A DNA stretch of 64,000 nucleotides from Acinetobacter higginsii. Its GTDB lineage: Bacteria; Pseudomonadota; Gammaproteobacteria; Pseudomonadales; Moraxellaceae. Location: positions 1,940,625 to 2,004,624 of the forward strand of contig NZ_KB850072.1 of NCBI RefSeq assembly GCF_000369525.1. Reading direction: 5' to 3'. The notes under the pieces were generated by a model. That model did no database searches and was not told where the DNA came from. It saw nothing but the letters and a program-made list of their open reading frames with translations. This document shows positions 56,202 through 64,000 of this stretch, in pieces. A program made the translations under genes and the position numbers. How positions within the stretch are numbered: the first letter of the stretch is position 1; each line of letters begins with the position of its first letter.

Positions 56202-56798
56202 TTATTCAATATTACTGCGATCATCCGTCAAATATTTTTTCTGTAATTCAGCGTAGATCGATGACTTTTGAAATTCACTCAGAAACCGGATTGTACCTTC
56301 AGGAAAAAATTCAGTTTGAATCTCGCCACGATAATAAGCTTCACGCATTGGCGTAGCTGAAATTGAATCTTTTAAACTATCCAGTTCCACCATCTGCCAC
56401 TCAGGAAATAAGCGTAAATAATACGAAGATTCATCCTTAAAGTGACCAATCAACCCCACTTTCGCATTGGGTTGAATGACCGCATTGACCAAATCTTTAA
56501 CTTGTTTAACCCATTTTTCATCGTTATAGACATCGACCACATGGACAAAATGAATTCGCTTTTGATCTTGCTCAGAAAAGTTCGACAAAATCATTTGCTC
56601 ACGCTCAATCGCCAGAAAAGGATTTTTGATATTCCGTTCAGATTGAGCCGAACCCAAAGCCAAGATCACGTTTTGACTTTGCTGTAATGCAATTTCAATG
56701 GTTTGCATATGTGCAAAATGAAATGGCTGGAAGCGTCCAATAAAAACAAGATAGTCAAATGTGTACATAGGCTTAATTTCACTTTTTTGTGAACTCAT
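56202..56798 (-). CDS. nadM: Nicotinamide-nucleotide adenylyltransferase, NadM type
   Basis: This nucleotidyltransferase makes NAD from NMN and ATP. The frame includes the F-I-G-R-F-Q-P-F-H-F-A-H motif (HxxH-like T/H signature) and A-T-P-M-R-E-A-Y near the end, consistent with the NadM group. The C-terminal Nudix domain of the fused NadM-Nudix form is absent. The start is uncertain: ATGs at 56798 and 56768 are both possible, and a GTG at 56840 seems too far upstream. It converges with the LysR gene. Confidence 0.72.
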   Translation of the reverse strand: MSSQKSEIKPMYTFDYLVFIGRFQPFHFAHMQTIEIALQQSQNVILALGSAQSERNIKNPFLAIEREQMILSNFSEQDQKRIHFVHVVDVYNDEKWVKQVKDLVNAVIQPNAKVGLIGHFKDESSYYLRLFPEWQMVELDSLKDSISATPMREAYYRGEIQTEFFPEGTIRFLSEFQKSSIYAELQKKYLTDDRSNIE

Positions 56799-56875
56799 CA
56801 GTTGCGCCATTCTAATAAATATGCGACATAATGAGGGCACTTAAAATCAATCTGGATTAAAGCAAGGATAGTACG

Positions 56876-57676
56876 ATGACACTTAGCTGTATTCAACAAC
56901 CTCATCAACATTTGCAAGCAAATTTAGAAGATGGCGTACTCACCTTAGCCATTAACCGTTCAGAAGCAAAAAATGCACTCTATGGCGAACTTTATCTTTG
57001 GATCGCAAAAGCTTTGGATGAAGCAGATGCGGATAAAGACGTTCGTGTGGTGATCTTCCGTGGTGCAGAACAAGACTTTACCGCGGGTAATGACATGAAA
57101 GACTTTATGGGCTTTATCCAAAAGCCACATGAAGGTAAAGCTGGCGATCAACCTCCATTTGTATTGTTAAAAGCTGCTGCACGTTTTTCTAAGCCATTGA
57201 TCATTGCGGTCAAAGGTGTAGCAATTGGTATTGGTGTAACGCTGCTATTACATGCTGACCTCGTTTTCGCAGATAATACCGCCCTGTTCCAAATTCCATT
57301 TGTCAGCCTTGGCCTGTCTCCTGAAGGTGCTGCAAGTCGTTTATTAGTCAAACAAGCGGGCTACCAGAAAGCAGCTGAGTTGCTATTTACTGCGAAGAAG
57401 TTTGATGCAGCAACTGCGGTGAAAGCCAATCTGGTAAATGACGTGGTTGAAAATGTCTATGCTACCGCACAGCAAACAGCTCAACATTTAGCTGCATTGC
57501 CATTGGCGTCGATCAAACAAAGTAAGGCACTAATGAAGCAAGACTTGGCTGAAATCATTCAGTGTGTTGATGATGAAGCTGAAATCTTTATGCAACGTGT
57601 TCGCTCACCTGAAATGATGGAAGCAGTACAAGCCTTTATGCAAAAACGTAAACCTGATTTTTCTCAGTTTAATTAA
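56876..57676 (+). CDS. Enoyl-CoA hydratase/isomerase family protein
   Basis: The 266 residues match the crotonase fold: A-I-N-R-S-E-A-K-N-A-L, F-T-A-G-N-D-M-K-D-F, V-A-I-G-I-G-V-T-L-L-L-H-A-D-L-V and F-V-S-L-G-L-S-P-E-G-A-A-S-R-L-L. The oxyanion-hole segments are present. One of the two usual catalytic acids (the Glu in S-P-E-G) is visible. It could hydrate enoyl-CoA or isomerise a related substrate. AAGGA precedes its ATG. It stands alone. Confidence 0.88.
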   Translation: MTLSCIQQPHQHLQANLEDGVLTLAINRSEAKNALYGELYLWIAKALDEADADKDVRVVIFRGAEQDFTAGNDMKDFMGFIQKPHEGKAGDQPPFVLLKAAARFSKPLIIAVKGVAIGIGVTLLLHADLVFADNTALFQIPFVSLGLSPEGAASRLLVKQAGYQKAAELLFTAKKFDAATAVKANLVNDVVENVYATAQQTAQHLAALPLASIKQSKALMKQDLAEIIQCVDDEAEIFMQRVRSPEMMEAVQAFMQKRKPDFSQFN

Positions 57677-57698
57677 TGCAATAGTCGTTGATTAAACT

Positions 57699-57733
57699 CA
57701 GCCACTTTGTTGCTCAACTTAGTGGCTTTTTTA
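57699..57733 (+). terminator. Terminator after the enoyl-CoA hydratase gene
   Basis: The stem AGCCACT/AGTGGCT has an extended, partly paired loop and a T6 run. Confidence 0.8.
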
Positions 57734-57810
57734 TTTTCGTCATTTATCTAGATATTCAACATCGGACAGACTAAGCTCAAGTTAGATTAAAATTTGATTG
57801 CAAAGAATTT

Positions 57811-58956
57811 ATGAAAGTTGTGATTGCCCCTGATTCATTTAAAGATAGCCTATCTGCACACGATATTGCTCAAGCAATTTCTTTAGCTTGGCAACAAGTC
57901 TTTCCTGATGCAGAAATCATTCAATGCCCAATGGCAGATGGTGGTGAAGGCTCTATCGTGGCTGTCTTAGAGGTTTGTTCAGGGCAATGGCGTGAGCAAA
58001 TGGTACAAGGCCCTCTTGGTGAACCTGTACTGGCAAAATGGGGCTGGTTAGATGCTAAAAAGATCGCCATCATTGAAATGGCACAAGCCAGTGGTATTCA
58101 ACTGCTTCAACCATCACAACGCGATGCATGTCATAGCAGTACATATGGTACTGGACAACTGATTCTCGCTGCATTAGATGCAGGTGCTAAGGAAATCATT
58201 CTAACGATTGGCGGCAGTGCAACCAATGATGCAGGTACAGGTTTACTCAATGCATTAGGTGCCAAATTTCTAGATGCAGATCATCAGATATTACCTGCTG
58301 GTGGTCTTGCCCTGCAAAACTTAGCTGAAATCAATTTAGATCAGTTTGATCCACGGATTAAACAAACCCAATTCCTATTAGCTGCAGATGTGACCAATCC
58401 TTTATGTGGGCCAAATGGTGCTTCACATATTTTTGGACCACAAAAAGGCGCTTCACCTCATCAAGTATTGGAGCTAGATCAAGCCCTCGCCCATTTTGCC
58501 GATGTCACAGCACAATCGCTTGGCGTCGATCAACGTAATGAAGCTGGTGCAGGAGCCGCAGGCGGACTTGGTTTTGCTGCTAAAACATTCTTAAAGGCTG
58601 AGTTTCGATCTGGAGTTGAAGTCATTGCAGAACTGAATCAACTTGCTGCCAAAATCCAAGGAGCTGATTGGGTGATTACAGGTGAAGGAAAGTTTGATGA
58701 ACAGACTTTAAACGGCAAAACACCTTTTGGCGTCGCTAAAATTGCACAAGCCGCCAATATCCCTGTGATTGTGATTGCCGGAACACTTGGGCAAAACTAT
58801 CAAGCTTTATATGAACATGGCATTACGGCTGCATTTTCATTAACCTCAGGCCCAATCAGTCTAGAAGATGCTTGTCATAATGCAGCAGAACTGATTCGCG
58901 CACGAACAACAGATATCGCTCGGTTGATTCAAAGCAGTATGCTTAGAAAAGAATAA
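57811..58956 (+). CDS. glxK: Glycerate kinase
   Basis: GlxK phosphorylates D-glycerate, linking glyoxylate or serine metabolism to glycolysis. The 381 residues contain A-P-D-S-F-K-D-S-L-S-A, M-A-D-G-G-E-G, L-T-I-G-G-S-A-T-N-D-A-G-T-G, G-A-G-A-A-G-G-L-G-F and I-T-G-E-G-K-F-D-E-Q-T, all typical of the GarK/GlxK family. The gene is alone; no glyoxylate operon is visible around it. Confidence 0.95.
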   Translation: MKVVIAPDSFKDSLSAHDIAQAISLAWQQVFPDAEIIQCPMADGGEGSIVAVLEVCSGQWREQMVQGPLGEPVLAKWGWLDAKKIAIIEMAQASGIQLLQPSQRDACHSSTYGTGQLILAALDAGAKEIILTIGGSATNDAGTGLLNALGAKFLDADHQILPAGGLALQNLAEINLDQFDPRIKQTQFLLAADVTNPLCGPNGASHIFGPQKGASPHQVLELDQALAHFADVTAQSLGVDQRNEAGAGAAGGLGFAAKTFLKAEFRSGVEVIAELNQLAAKIQGADWVITGEGKFDEQTLNGKTPFGVAKIAQAANIPVIVIAGTLGQNYQALYEHGITAAFSLTSGPISLEDACHNAAELIRARTTDIARLIQSSMLRKE

Positions 58957-58959
58957 AGT

Positions 58960-59274
58960 TTATTGAATATCTAAAATCTGAATAAACTCAAAAGCAGGTT
59001 CTTCATAGGGATGACTTGCCTTTAAAGCTTTTGCCACAGCACTGGCCTTTTCTTCAGAGACAATAGTTTCAACTCGCCATTCTTCGAGCTGCTCTAATTC
59101 ATCTAATTGCCCTAAGAAAGGATTTGCACCTTTTACGGGCTTAAATTGTCCAATGCCTTTGACTTGCCAAGCACAATGTTCGTAATTACCAATACCGCCT
59201 GCTCCTGCTTCAAAAACCGCTTGTTTGGTAGCTTCCAGATGAGATTCTGGCACGTAATAAATCAGTTTTAGCAT
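58960..59274 (-). CDS. Stand-alone NIF3/YqfO-type insertion domain protein
   Basis: This 104-residue protein matches the CutA1-like domain that is inserted into YqfO/NIF3 proteins (V-P-E-S-H-L-E-A-T-K-Q-A-V-F-E-A-G-A-G-G-I-G-N-Y-E and S-H-P-Y-E-E-P-A-F-E). The metal-binding NIF3 part is missing. The genome probably encodes the full protein elsewhere; this copy may be a separate small protein with a similar fold. The function is unknown. Confidence 0.85.
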   Translation of the reverse strand: MLKLIYYVPESHLEATKQAVFEAGAGGIGNYEHCAWQVKGIGQFKPVKGANPFLGQLDELEQLEEWRVETIVSEEKASAVAKALKASHPYEEPAFEFIQILDIQ

Positions 59275-59337
59275 CGTTTAATTAGCTCAAATACACGTAG
59301 ATCAGACTTCAATCATAACGTTATAAAAGCTGAACAA

Positions 59338-59466
59338 TCAAAGTGAAATATTGATGATGAGATAACTCACGACGATAAAAAGCAATTGGATAAACACAGT
59401 TAAGCCAAACCAGAACCAACCCTTATCTTTTGTATGCAATGTTCTTAAATAATTTTCATGTTTCAT
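59338..59466 (-). CDS. Unlisted small membrane protein (42 residues)
   Basis: A frame on the minus strand from the ATG at 59466 to a TGA at 59338-59340. The N-terminus is polar and charged (M-K-H-E-N-Y-L-R-T-L-H-T-K-D-K-G), followed by a single long hydrophobic segment (W-F-W-F-G-L-T-V-F-I-Q-L-L-F-I-V-V-S-Y-L) that would span the membrane. An in-frame ATG at 59481 would add five residues. It has no strong ribosome-binding site, but the clean segment pattern argues for a real small protein. Confidence 0.45.
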   Translation of the reverse strand: MKHENYLRTLHTKDKGWFWFGLTVFIQLLFIVVSYLIINISL

Positions 59467-59567
59467 TATCCGATTTCTCATATTTTGTTCATTTTCAAAA
59501 TATAAGAAGCAAGAATTGGGCCACTGAAAATTGATCTTGAAGCTTAAAAATGCTGATTATTCATCAT

Positions 59568-60053
59568 TTATTTATTCTTATAGAAATAATTTTTCAAAAA
59601 ATGCATGGCACTCGGTGAGATCGTGTCAGATAAACCACATTTTTCGCGATCCCACATCAAGTGAGGAAAACAATAACCATAACGTTCTTGTTTATAGATT
59701 CGATCATAAATGGTCATGATCTTCACCTCGACACTGTAAAAATCTCCATACAATACATTTCTTTGCGAAAGATCATACTCAATTATGATTTTTACAGACT
59801 TTAACTGCTCTAAATTTAAATTATTTTTATCTAAATAGAACATCAGCATTTTTATTAAATTATTCAAAAGATGAATCGAATATTTGGTTTCTAAACTAGA
59901 CGTTTGATTGAGTAAATCTAATTCGACTCTCATCGTCTTGTACAGTAAACAATCCGAATAAAGAACACCTATACCCCAAAACCCATCATAATCATGGTGG
60001 CGATTTGTGATTTTTTCGGCCAATACATAGACAACATTTTTTAATTTTTTCAC
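59568..60053 (-). CDS. Uncharacterised protein downstream of the Nudix gene
   Basis: No family recognised. The GTG at 60053 is four bases after the nudix stop and gives 161 residues; the AGGAG within the end of the nudix gene could serve it. A TTG extension at 60074 would overlap the nudix gene. It is probably cytosolic, with a helical middle (L-L-N-N-L-I-K-M-L-M-F-Y-L-D-K) and several Tyr-rich segments. It shares the nudix gene's transcript. The strong A/T bias and lack of relatives suggest a recent acquisition. Confidence 0.62.
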   Translation of the reverse strand: MKKLKNVVYVLAEKITNRHHDYDGFWGIGVLYSDCLLYKTMRVELDLLNQTSSLETKYSIHLLNNLIKMLMFYLDKNNLNLEQLKSVKIIIEYDLSQRNVLYGDFYSVEVKIMTIYDRIYKQERYGYCFPHLMWDREKCGLSDTISPSAMHFLKNYFYKNK

Positions 60054-60057
60054 TAAA

Positions 60058-60471
60058 TTATATTTCTCCTGCAATGTGATTATTTATGAAATTCAATGCC
60101 TCTCTGAAAGTTTCATGCCAATGATCATCTGGTTGTTGATCTAAAGAATACCAAAAGAACCTAAAGTCTAAACCACCATCATCCTGACAATGATGTAGCC
60201 ACGTTTCAGCCAACTCACTCTTTAGCTCACATAAATAGAAATACCAATCTTGCTGATTAAAGCTAAGTATGAGATTGCCCATAAACTTAGAATTAGGCTG
60301 AGCAATCAATCCCGATTCTTCAAACAACTCACGAATTGCAGCCTGTTCATATTGCTCATCTTGTTCGATTGTTCCCTTAATTAGTTGAGTCCCAGCAAGC
60401 GGATGATGAAAAGCCAGTATTTCTACACCATGATTTTTATGTCTTAAAACCACAGGGACAACTTTTTTCAT
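60058..60471 (-). CDS. NUDIX hydrolase
   Basis: This 137-residue protein carries a complete Nudix box (G-x5-E-x7-R-E-L-x-E-E-S-G-L), beginning at G-T-I-E-Q-D-E-Q-Y. Nudix enzymes split nucleoside diphosphates linked to another moiety; the substrate is not evident. The following gene begins a few bases after its stop. Whether it acts on ADP-ribose, like the Nudix part missing from NadM, is only a guess. Confidence 0.88.
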   Translation of the reverse strand: MKKVVPVVLRHKNHGVEILAFHHPLAGTQLIKGTIEQDEQYEQAAIRELFEESGLIAQPNSKFMGNLILSFNQQDWYFYLCELKSELAETWLHHCQDDGGLDFRFFWYSLDQQPDDHWHETFREALNFINNHIAGEI

Positions 60472-60727
60472 AACTTTGTCATTTTAAATAAAAGCAACAT
60501 GAATCAAAAACCATCCTCTATAACATATCAGCGTTCAATAATTAACATCATAGGACAATTTTAACTATTGATCATCTTATGATCTTTTAACCAAGGTTAA
60601 AAAAATATATAACCGATCAATCAGGATATATAACGCTCAGTCAAATATCCCATGATTCGCTCAATTAGATTTTAAAGCGAATCAATAAAATTTAAAAAAA
60701 CTAGAATCCAAAGCAAAGAGTACTTAT

Positions 60728-61285
60728 ATGCCTCATAAACCTCTGATGACCTTAATTTTCACTTTTAGTGCGTTAACAAAATCTACTCTTCTCTATGCAA
60801 ATGAAATAGCACACCTTAAACAAATGGAGTCAAATCCGCATCATTCATCTTCGACACCAAGAAACATGAAACAAATTTATCAAGGTGAACATGGAATATG
60901 GTTTCTTTCTAAACATCGTGGCAGAAAAGGAGGATGCGCTGTTACTTATAATTCTGATTTAAGCCAACTCACCCTGTTCGGTCCTACAGAAAAAAGTACT
61001 GGAGCATTGGTATTTACAGGCCCTCATATACCAACAACAACCAATAATCAACAACTCGACATTGTGATGCGTACGGATCAATCTGAAACTTTAACTGAGG
61101 CAACACTCATTCCTAGCCACACGAAAGGGATCTTACTTGTCCCAGTCACTATGGTACAAACAGCATCTAATCTGGATGATGTTGGTGCAATGGAAATTCT
61201 ACTGAAAGGGAAAACAATCTACGCATCATCTATTAGCGGTGGTTTCAGGGCACGTGATGCATTAATGAGTTGCATCAAAAGCTAA
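60728..61285 (+). CDS. Secreted protein of unknown function
   Basis: The 185-residue product has an N-terminal hydrophobic stretch (L-M-T-L-I-F-T-F-S-A-L) with possible cleavage after L-Y-A-N, so it is probably periplasmic. The mature part is beta-rich with H-G-I-W-F-L-S-K-H-R-G-R-K-G-G-C and a second Cys near the end (L-M-S-C), perhaps paired in a disulfide. No family is recognised. Its upstream 250 bp are very A/T-rich and without other genes. A strong terminator follows. Confidence 0.7.
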   Translation: MPHKPLMTLIFTFSALTKSTLLYANEIAHLKQMESNPHHSSSTPRNMKQIYQGEHGIWFLSKHRGRKGGCAVTYNSDLSQLTLFGPTEKSTGALVFTGPHIPTTTNNQQLDIVMRTDQSETLTEATLIPSHTKGILLVPVTMVQTASNLDDVGAMEILLKGKTIYASSISGGFRARDALMSCIKS

Positions 61286-61288
61286 ATA

Positions 61289-61319
61289 TAAAAAGCCATC
61301 TCATGATGGCTTTTTATAT
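61289..61319 (+). terminator. Terminator after the secreted orphan at 60728
   Basis: The stem AAAAAGCCATC/GATGGCTTTTT around a TCAT loop, followed by T-rich sequence. It may serve both strands. Confidence 0.85.
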
Positions 61320-61346
61320 TTCAGTCCAAAAATAGAACTATAAGAT

Positions 61347-62552
61347 TTAACTTGCTAATTTAGTTAACTGTCGTTTTTCATATATGGTCAGCGCAAATGC
61401 CAAACCACATAAAATCACAAAACCACAGGTCATTGGAATTAAAGTTCCGTTATATAACTGACCAATAATAGAGGCGAGAATAAGCGATAATACCGAAGAC
61501 GATGCACCAATAATTGCAGAAGCCATACCGGCCACATGCCCCATCGGTTCCATTGCAATCGCATTTAGATTGCCAAATAGTGTTCCAAACAATAAGAACA
61601 AGATGCAGGCATACAGCATAAACATCCAAAAAGAAATTGTTACGCCAGAAAGTTGAATGATGAGGAACAGCAATGAAATTAAACATAGGCCGAGAAAGCC
61701 ATAAATACAAATCGGACGCATCCCAAACTTCATGACAATTCTAGAATTGGTAAAAGACGCAATCCCCATCACACCTGCTAATAGCGCAAAATAAGCACTA
61801 AACTCCTGCCCTGTTTTACCAAATTGTTGCATAAAAATTTGTTGTGACGTTCCAAGATAGCCAATAAATCCACCAAAACAAAAGCCTGCACACAACAAAT
61901 AGCTCATGGTAGTTTTATTGCTCACCACTTCCTTAAAACCATCCTTAAAAGCTTGTACTCGCATTGGCAGACGATTCTCAGGCACTAAGGTCTCTTCCAA
62001 GCGCAAAGCAACCCATGCTCCAACAGCGATGGCATAGACCATATACAACACAAAAATATCGCGCCAGCCAAAGAAATGGATGATCAACTGTCCCAAGCTC
62101 GGTGCAACTGCAGGCGCGACCATAAACACCATCATGATCAGAGACATGATGCGGGCCATTTGGGCACCGCTATATTTATCACGCACAATCGAAATCGAAG
62201 CGACATAAGGTCCAGAAACACCTACACCCTGAATAAAACGTCCGACCAAGAACCATTCAAAGCTTTGAGTGGAATAGCACAATAAGCTTCCTAAAAAGTA
62301 GATGACAATACCTGTAAATAAAATCCGTTTCCGTCCAATTGCATCGGACAATGGTCCTGCAATCAGTTGCCCGATGGTCATGCCTGAAAAAATACTGATA
62401 ATGACCCATTGCGCCTGATTACTATTTTGCAAAGTAAAAACACGACCAATTTCACCGAGTGCGGGTAAAACAGCATCAATTGAGAATGAGACGATGGACA
62501 TCAGTAATGCCATCAGCAGTGCAAATTCGCGGAAATGGATTTTTGATTTCAT
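61347..62552 (-). CDS. Bcr/CflA-family MFS drug efflux transporter
   Basis: The 401-residue protein has about twelve hydrophobic segments. The MFS motif A lies in G-P-L-S-D-A-I-G-R-K-R after helix 2, and a motif C-like P-Y-V-A-S-I-S-I-V-R-D stretch follows helix 4. The family exports drugs such as bicyclomycin, chloramphenicol or sulfonamides with proton exchange. The gene has its own terminator region and lies convergent with the secreted orphan. The specific substrate cannot be told from sequence. Confidence 0.88.
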   Translation of the reverse strand: MKSKIHFREFALLMALLMSIVSFSIDAVLPALGEIGRVFTLQNSNQAQWVIISIFSGMTIGQLIAGPLSDAIGRKRILFTGIVIYFLGSLLCYSTQSFEWFLVGRFIQGVGVSGPYVASISIVRDKYSGAQMARIMSLIMMVFMVAPAVAPSLGQLIIHFFGWRDIFVLYMVYAIAVGAWVALRLEETLVPENRLPMRVQAFKDGFKEVVSNKTTMSYLLCAGFCFGGFIGYLGTSQQIFMQQFGKTGQEFSAYFALLAGVMGIASFTNSRIVMKFGMRPICIYGFLGLCLISLLFLIIQLSGVTISFWMFMLYACILFLLFGTLFGNLNAIAMEPMGHVAGMASAIIGASSSVLSLILASIIGQLYNGTLIPMTCGFVILCGLAFALTIYEKRQLTKLAS

Positions 62553-62586
62553 TTTTCTTGTCCATTGATGATTATTTTATACGGAA

Positions 62587-62618
62587 TGAAATAAGCCACC
62601 TGACGGTGGCTTATTTCA
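62587..62618 (-). terminator. purL terminator
   Basis: A perfect 14-base stem (TGAAATAAGCCACC/GGTGGCTTATTTCA) has a four-base loop, ten bases beyond the purL stop. On the minus strand it is followed by a mixed T-containing sequence. Confidence 0.7.
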
Positions 62619-62627
62619 TGACTTTAA

Positions 62628-64000
62628 TTAACCAATAAATTTACGTGCGTTACGGAACATACGTAACCAAGCACCATCTTCTGCCCAATCTTCAGGCTTC
62701 CAAGAATGCTGTAAAGCACGGAAGTTACGTTCTGGATGCGGCATCATCACGGTTGCACGACCATCTTTAGAGGTTAAACCTGTAATCGCCTCAGGTGAAC
62801 CATTCGGGTTCAATGGATAGTGTTGAGTTGGATTACCCAAACTATCCACATAGCGTAAGATCACTTGGTTCTCAGCATTTAAAGCAGCAATTTGCTGTTC
62901 AGTTGCAACCAGACGACCTTCACCATGCGCAACAGCGATTGGTAAAATCGAACCTTGCATATCTTCAAGTAATACAGAAACTGATTTTTCTACACGAACG
63001 TTCACGGCACGCGCTTCAAATACTTCTGAAGTGTTACGGTGGAAACGGCCCCAATGCTCTGCACCTGGAATCAGTGGTGCAAGTTGCGACATCATTTGAC
63101 AACCATTACATACGCCTAAGCTGAATGTATTTTGACGATGGAAGAACTGCTCAAACTGGTCACGTAATTTCGCATTGAACAAGACTGATTTCGCCCAGCC
63201 ACCACCAGCACCCATCACGTCACCGTATGAGAAACCACCACACGCCACTAAACCTTCGAAGTCGCTCAAGCTGACACGACCTGCTAGTAAGTCACTCATG
63301 TGTACGTCAATGGTATTGAAGCCAACTTTGTCAAAAGCAGCGGCCATTTCAACATGACCGTTAACACCCTGCTCACGCAAGATGGCCATATTAGGACGAC
63401 GTGTATTGATAAACGGCGCTTCAACAGGTTCATTCAAGTCATAAGTTGCTTGTGCAATCAAACCTTTGTGGTTTTTGTCTGCGATTAATGCAAACTCTTG
63501 ATCAGCAGTCTCAACGTTATCACGTAAGCGTTGGATCTGATGCGATACTTCTGCCCATGCTTGTTGCAATTCAGCACGCTCTAAAGTTAAACCATTCACA
63601 GCCAATTGATCGGTTGTATTAACACGACCCACGACTGCAATTGCATCTTTCAGGCTAGATGCTGCAACTTCAACTTCTAACTGTGCCCAATCAGCTGCTG
63701 TGATTTGCAGTACAGCACCAATTTCTTCAGCAAATAAACTTTCAGTCTTTTGATTTTCTAATGCAACACCTAAGCGTGAAGCAAACATCATTTCAGCAAC
63801 AGTCGCCAATAAACCGCCATCACCGATATCATGGTAAGCCTTAATCACACCACGATTGTTCCAGTCTTGAATCAAGGCAAAGAATGCTTTGAAGTCATCA
63901 AAACTATCCACATCAGGTGTCACTGAACCAATGGCTTTATACACTTGCGCAAGGATCGAACCACCTAGGCGGAACTGACCTTTAGACAAATCAATACGAA
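62628..64000 (-). CDS. purL: Phosphoribosylformylglycinamidine synthase, C-terminal part
   Basis: PurL makes FGAM from FGAR with glutamine and ATP, step four of purine synthesis. The frame remains open at the window edge, so the N-terminal two thirds lie outside. Visible parts are the end of the second AIRS-like ATP domain (L-G-G-S-I-L-A-Q-V-Y, D-I-G-D-G-G-L-L) and the complete glutamine amidotransferase domain, with nucleophile C in L-G-V-C-N-G-C-Q and the His-Glu pair in M-M-P-H-P-E-R. A TTG at 63987-63989 is not the real start. Confidence 0.96.
   Translation of the reverse strand, partial: RIDLSKGQFRLGGSILAQVYKAIGSVTPDVDSFDDFKAFFALIQDWNNRGVIKAYHDIGDGGLLATVAEMMFASRLGVALENQKTESLFAEEIGAVLQITAADWAQLEVEVAASSLKDAIAVVGRVNTTDQLAVNGLTLERAELQQAWAEVSHQIQRLRDNVETADQEFALIADKNHKGLIAQATYDLNEPVEAPFINTRRPNMAILREQGVNGHVEMAAAFDKVGFNTIDVHMSDLLAGRVSLSDFEGLVACGGFSYGDVMGAGGGWAKSVLFNAKLRDQFEQFFHRQNTFSLGVCNGCQMMSQLAPLIPGAEHWGRFHRNTSEVFEARAVNVRVEKSVSVLLEDMQGSILPIAVAHGEGRLVATEQQIAALNAENQVILRYVDSLGNPTQHYPLNPNGSPEAITGLTSKDGRATVMMPHPERNFRALQHSWKPEDWAEDGAWLRMFRNARKFIG

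Noticed and set aside
56799..56840. GTG extension of the NadM-type gene
   Set aside because: It adds unconserved residues and no ribosome-binding site. The conserved part begins later.
1..64000. CRISPR arrays, transposases, integrases or prophage genes
   Set aside because: I looked for repeat-spacer patterns and for familiar mobile-element proteins and found none. The only recombination signs are the tmk duplication and palindromic repeats.

Overview
The window looks like chromosomal DNA from an Acinetobacter species (Moraxellaceae, Gammaproteobacteria). Three things point there: the A+T-rich base composition, a CarO-type outer-membrane protein next to dapD and cysB, and housekeeping clusters with Pseudomonadales gene order that lack several genes found in Pseudomonas. 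The genus is inferred from protein patterns; the species cannot be read from the sequence. Nearly all of the window is core genome. I see no transposase, integrase, phage block or CRISPR array.

Layout. 1-2.6 kb: the end of a fatty-acid-hydroxylase-like gene, an SMR efflux pump and mnmG. 2.9-9 kb: a secreted orphan, then prmA, a zinc-ribbon/DUF3426 protein, fis, purH and purD. A structured leader precedes fis and a palindromic repeat separates purH from purD. 9.6-15.8 kb: methionine uptake (metQ, metN, metI), an HDAC-like hydrolase overlapping an unknown gene, gloB and a small basic protein. 15.9-19.1 kb: a SAH riboswitch with its promoter, ahcY, metF and rsmE (SAM/methyl cycle). 19.2-25.9 kb: a PAS/GGDEF/EAL protein, the malic enzyme maeB and cca. 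Two tandem tRNA-Asn genes follow at 26.0-26.2 kb.

26.3-38.2 kb is a long minus-strand run: miaE, pdxJ, recO, a lipoprotein, era, rnc, a DUF4845 gene, lepB, lepA, a GNAT gene, a thioesterase gene and a mucD/degP-type protease, facing divergent nadB. It mirrors the Pseudomonas nadB-algU-mucABCD-lepA-lepB-rnc-era-recO-pdxJ locus, but algU-mucABC are missing. 38.2-41.8 kb: a triple-hairpin repeat, a broken 3' copy of tmk, a lipoprotein gene, intact tmk, mltG and pabC. 42-48.4 kb: sulfate uptake (sbp, a small hydrolase, cysT, cysW, cysA, cysB) and carO. 48.7-52.8 kb: dapD, queE, queC, a secreted protein, a Dph6-like ATPase and a Bcp peroxiredoxin. 52.9-62.6 kb is a mixed accessory-type stretch of small enzymes, regulators, orphans and an MFS pump. 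The window ends inside purL.

The genes mainly serve purine synthesis, methionine/SAM recycling, sulfur uptake, NAD synthesis, queuosine synthesis, and tRNA or rRNA maturation. The most unusual loci are the duplicated tmk 3' end around a lipoprotein gene, the fis leader RNA, the two palindromic repeat families, the hairpin that covers the cca ribosome-binding site, and the mucD-nadB junction that lacks the sigma-factor genes.
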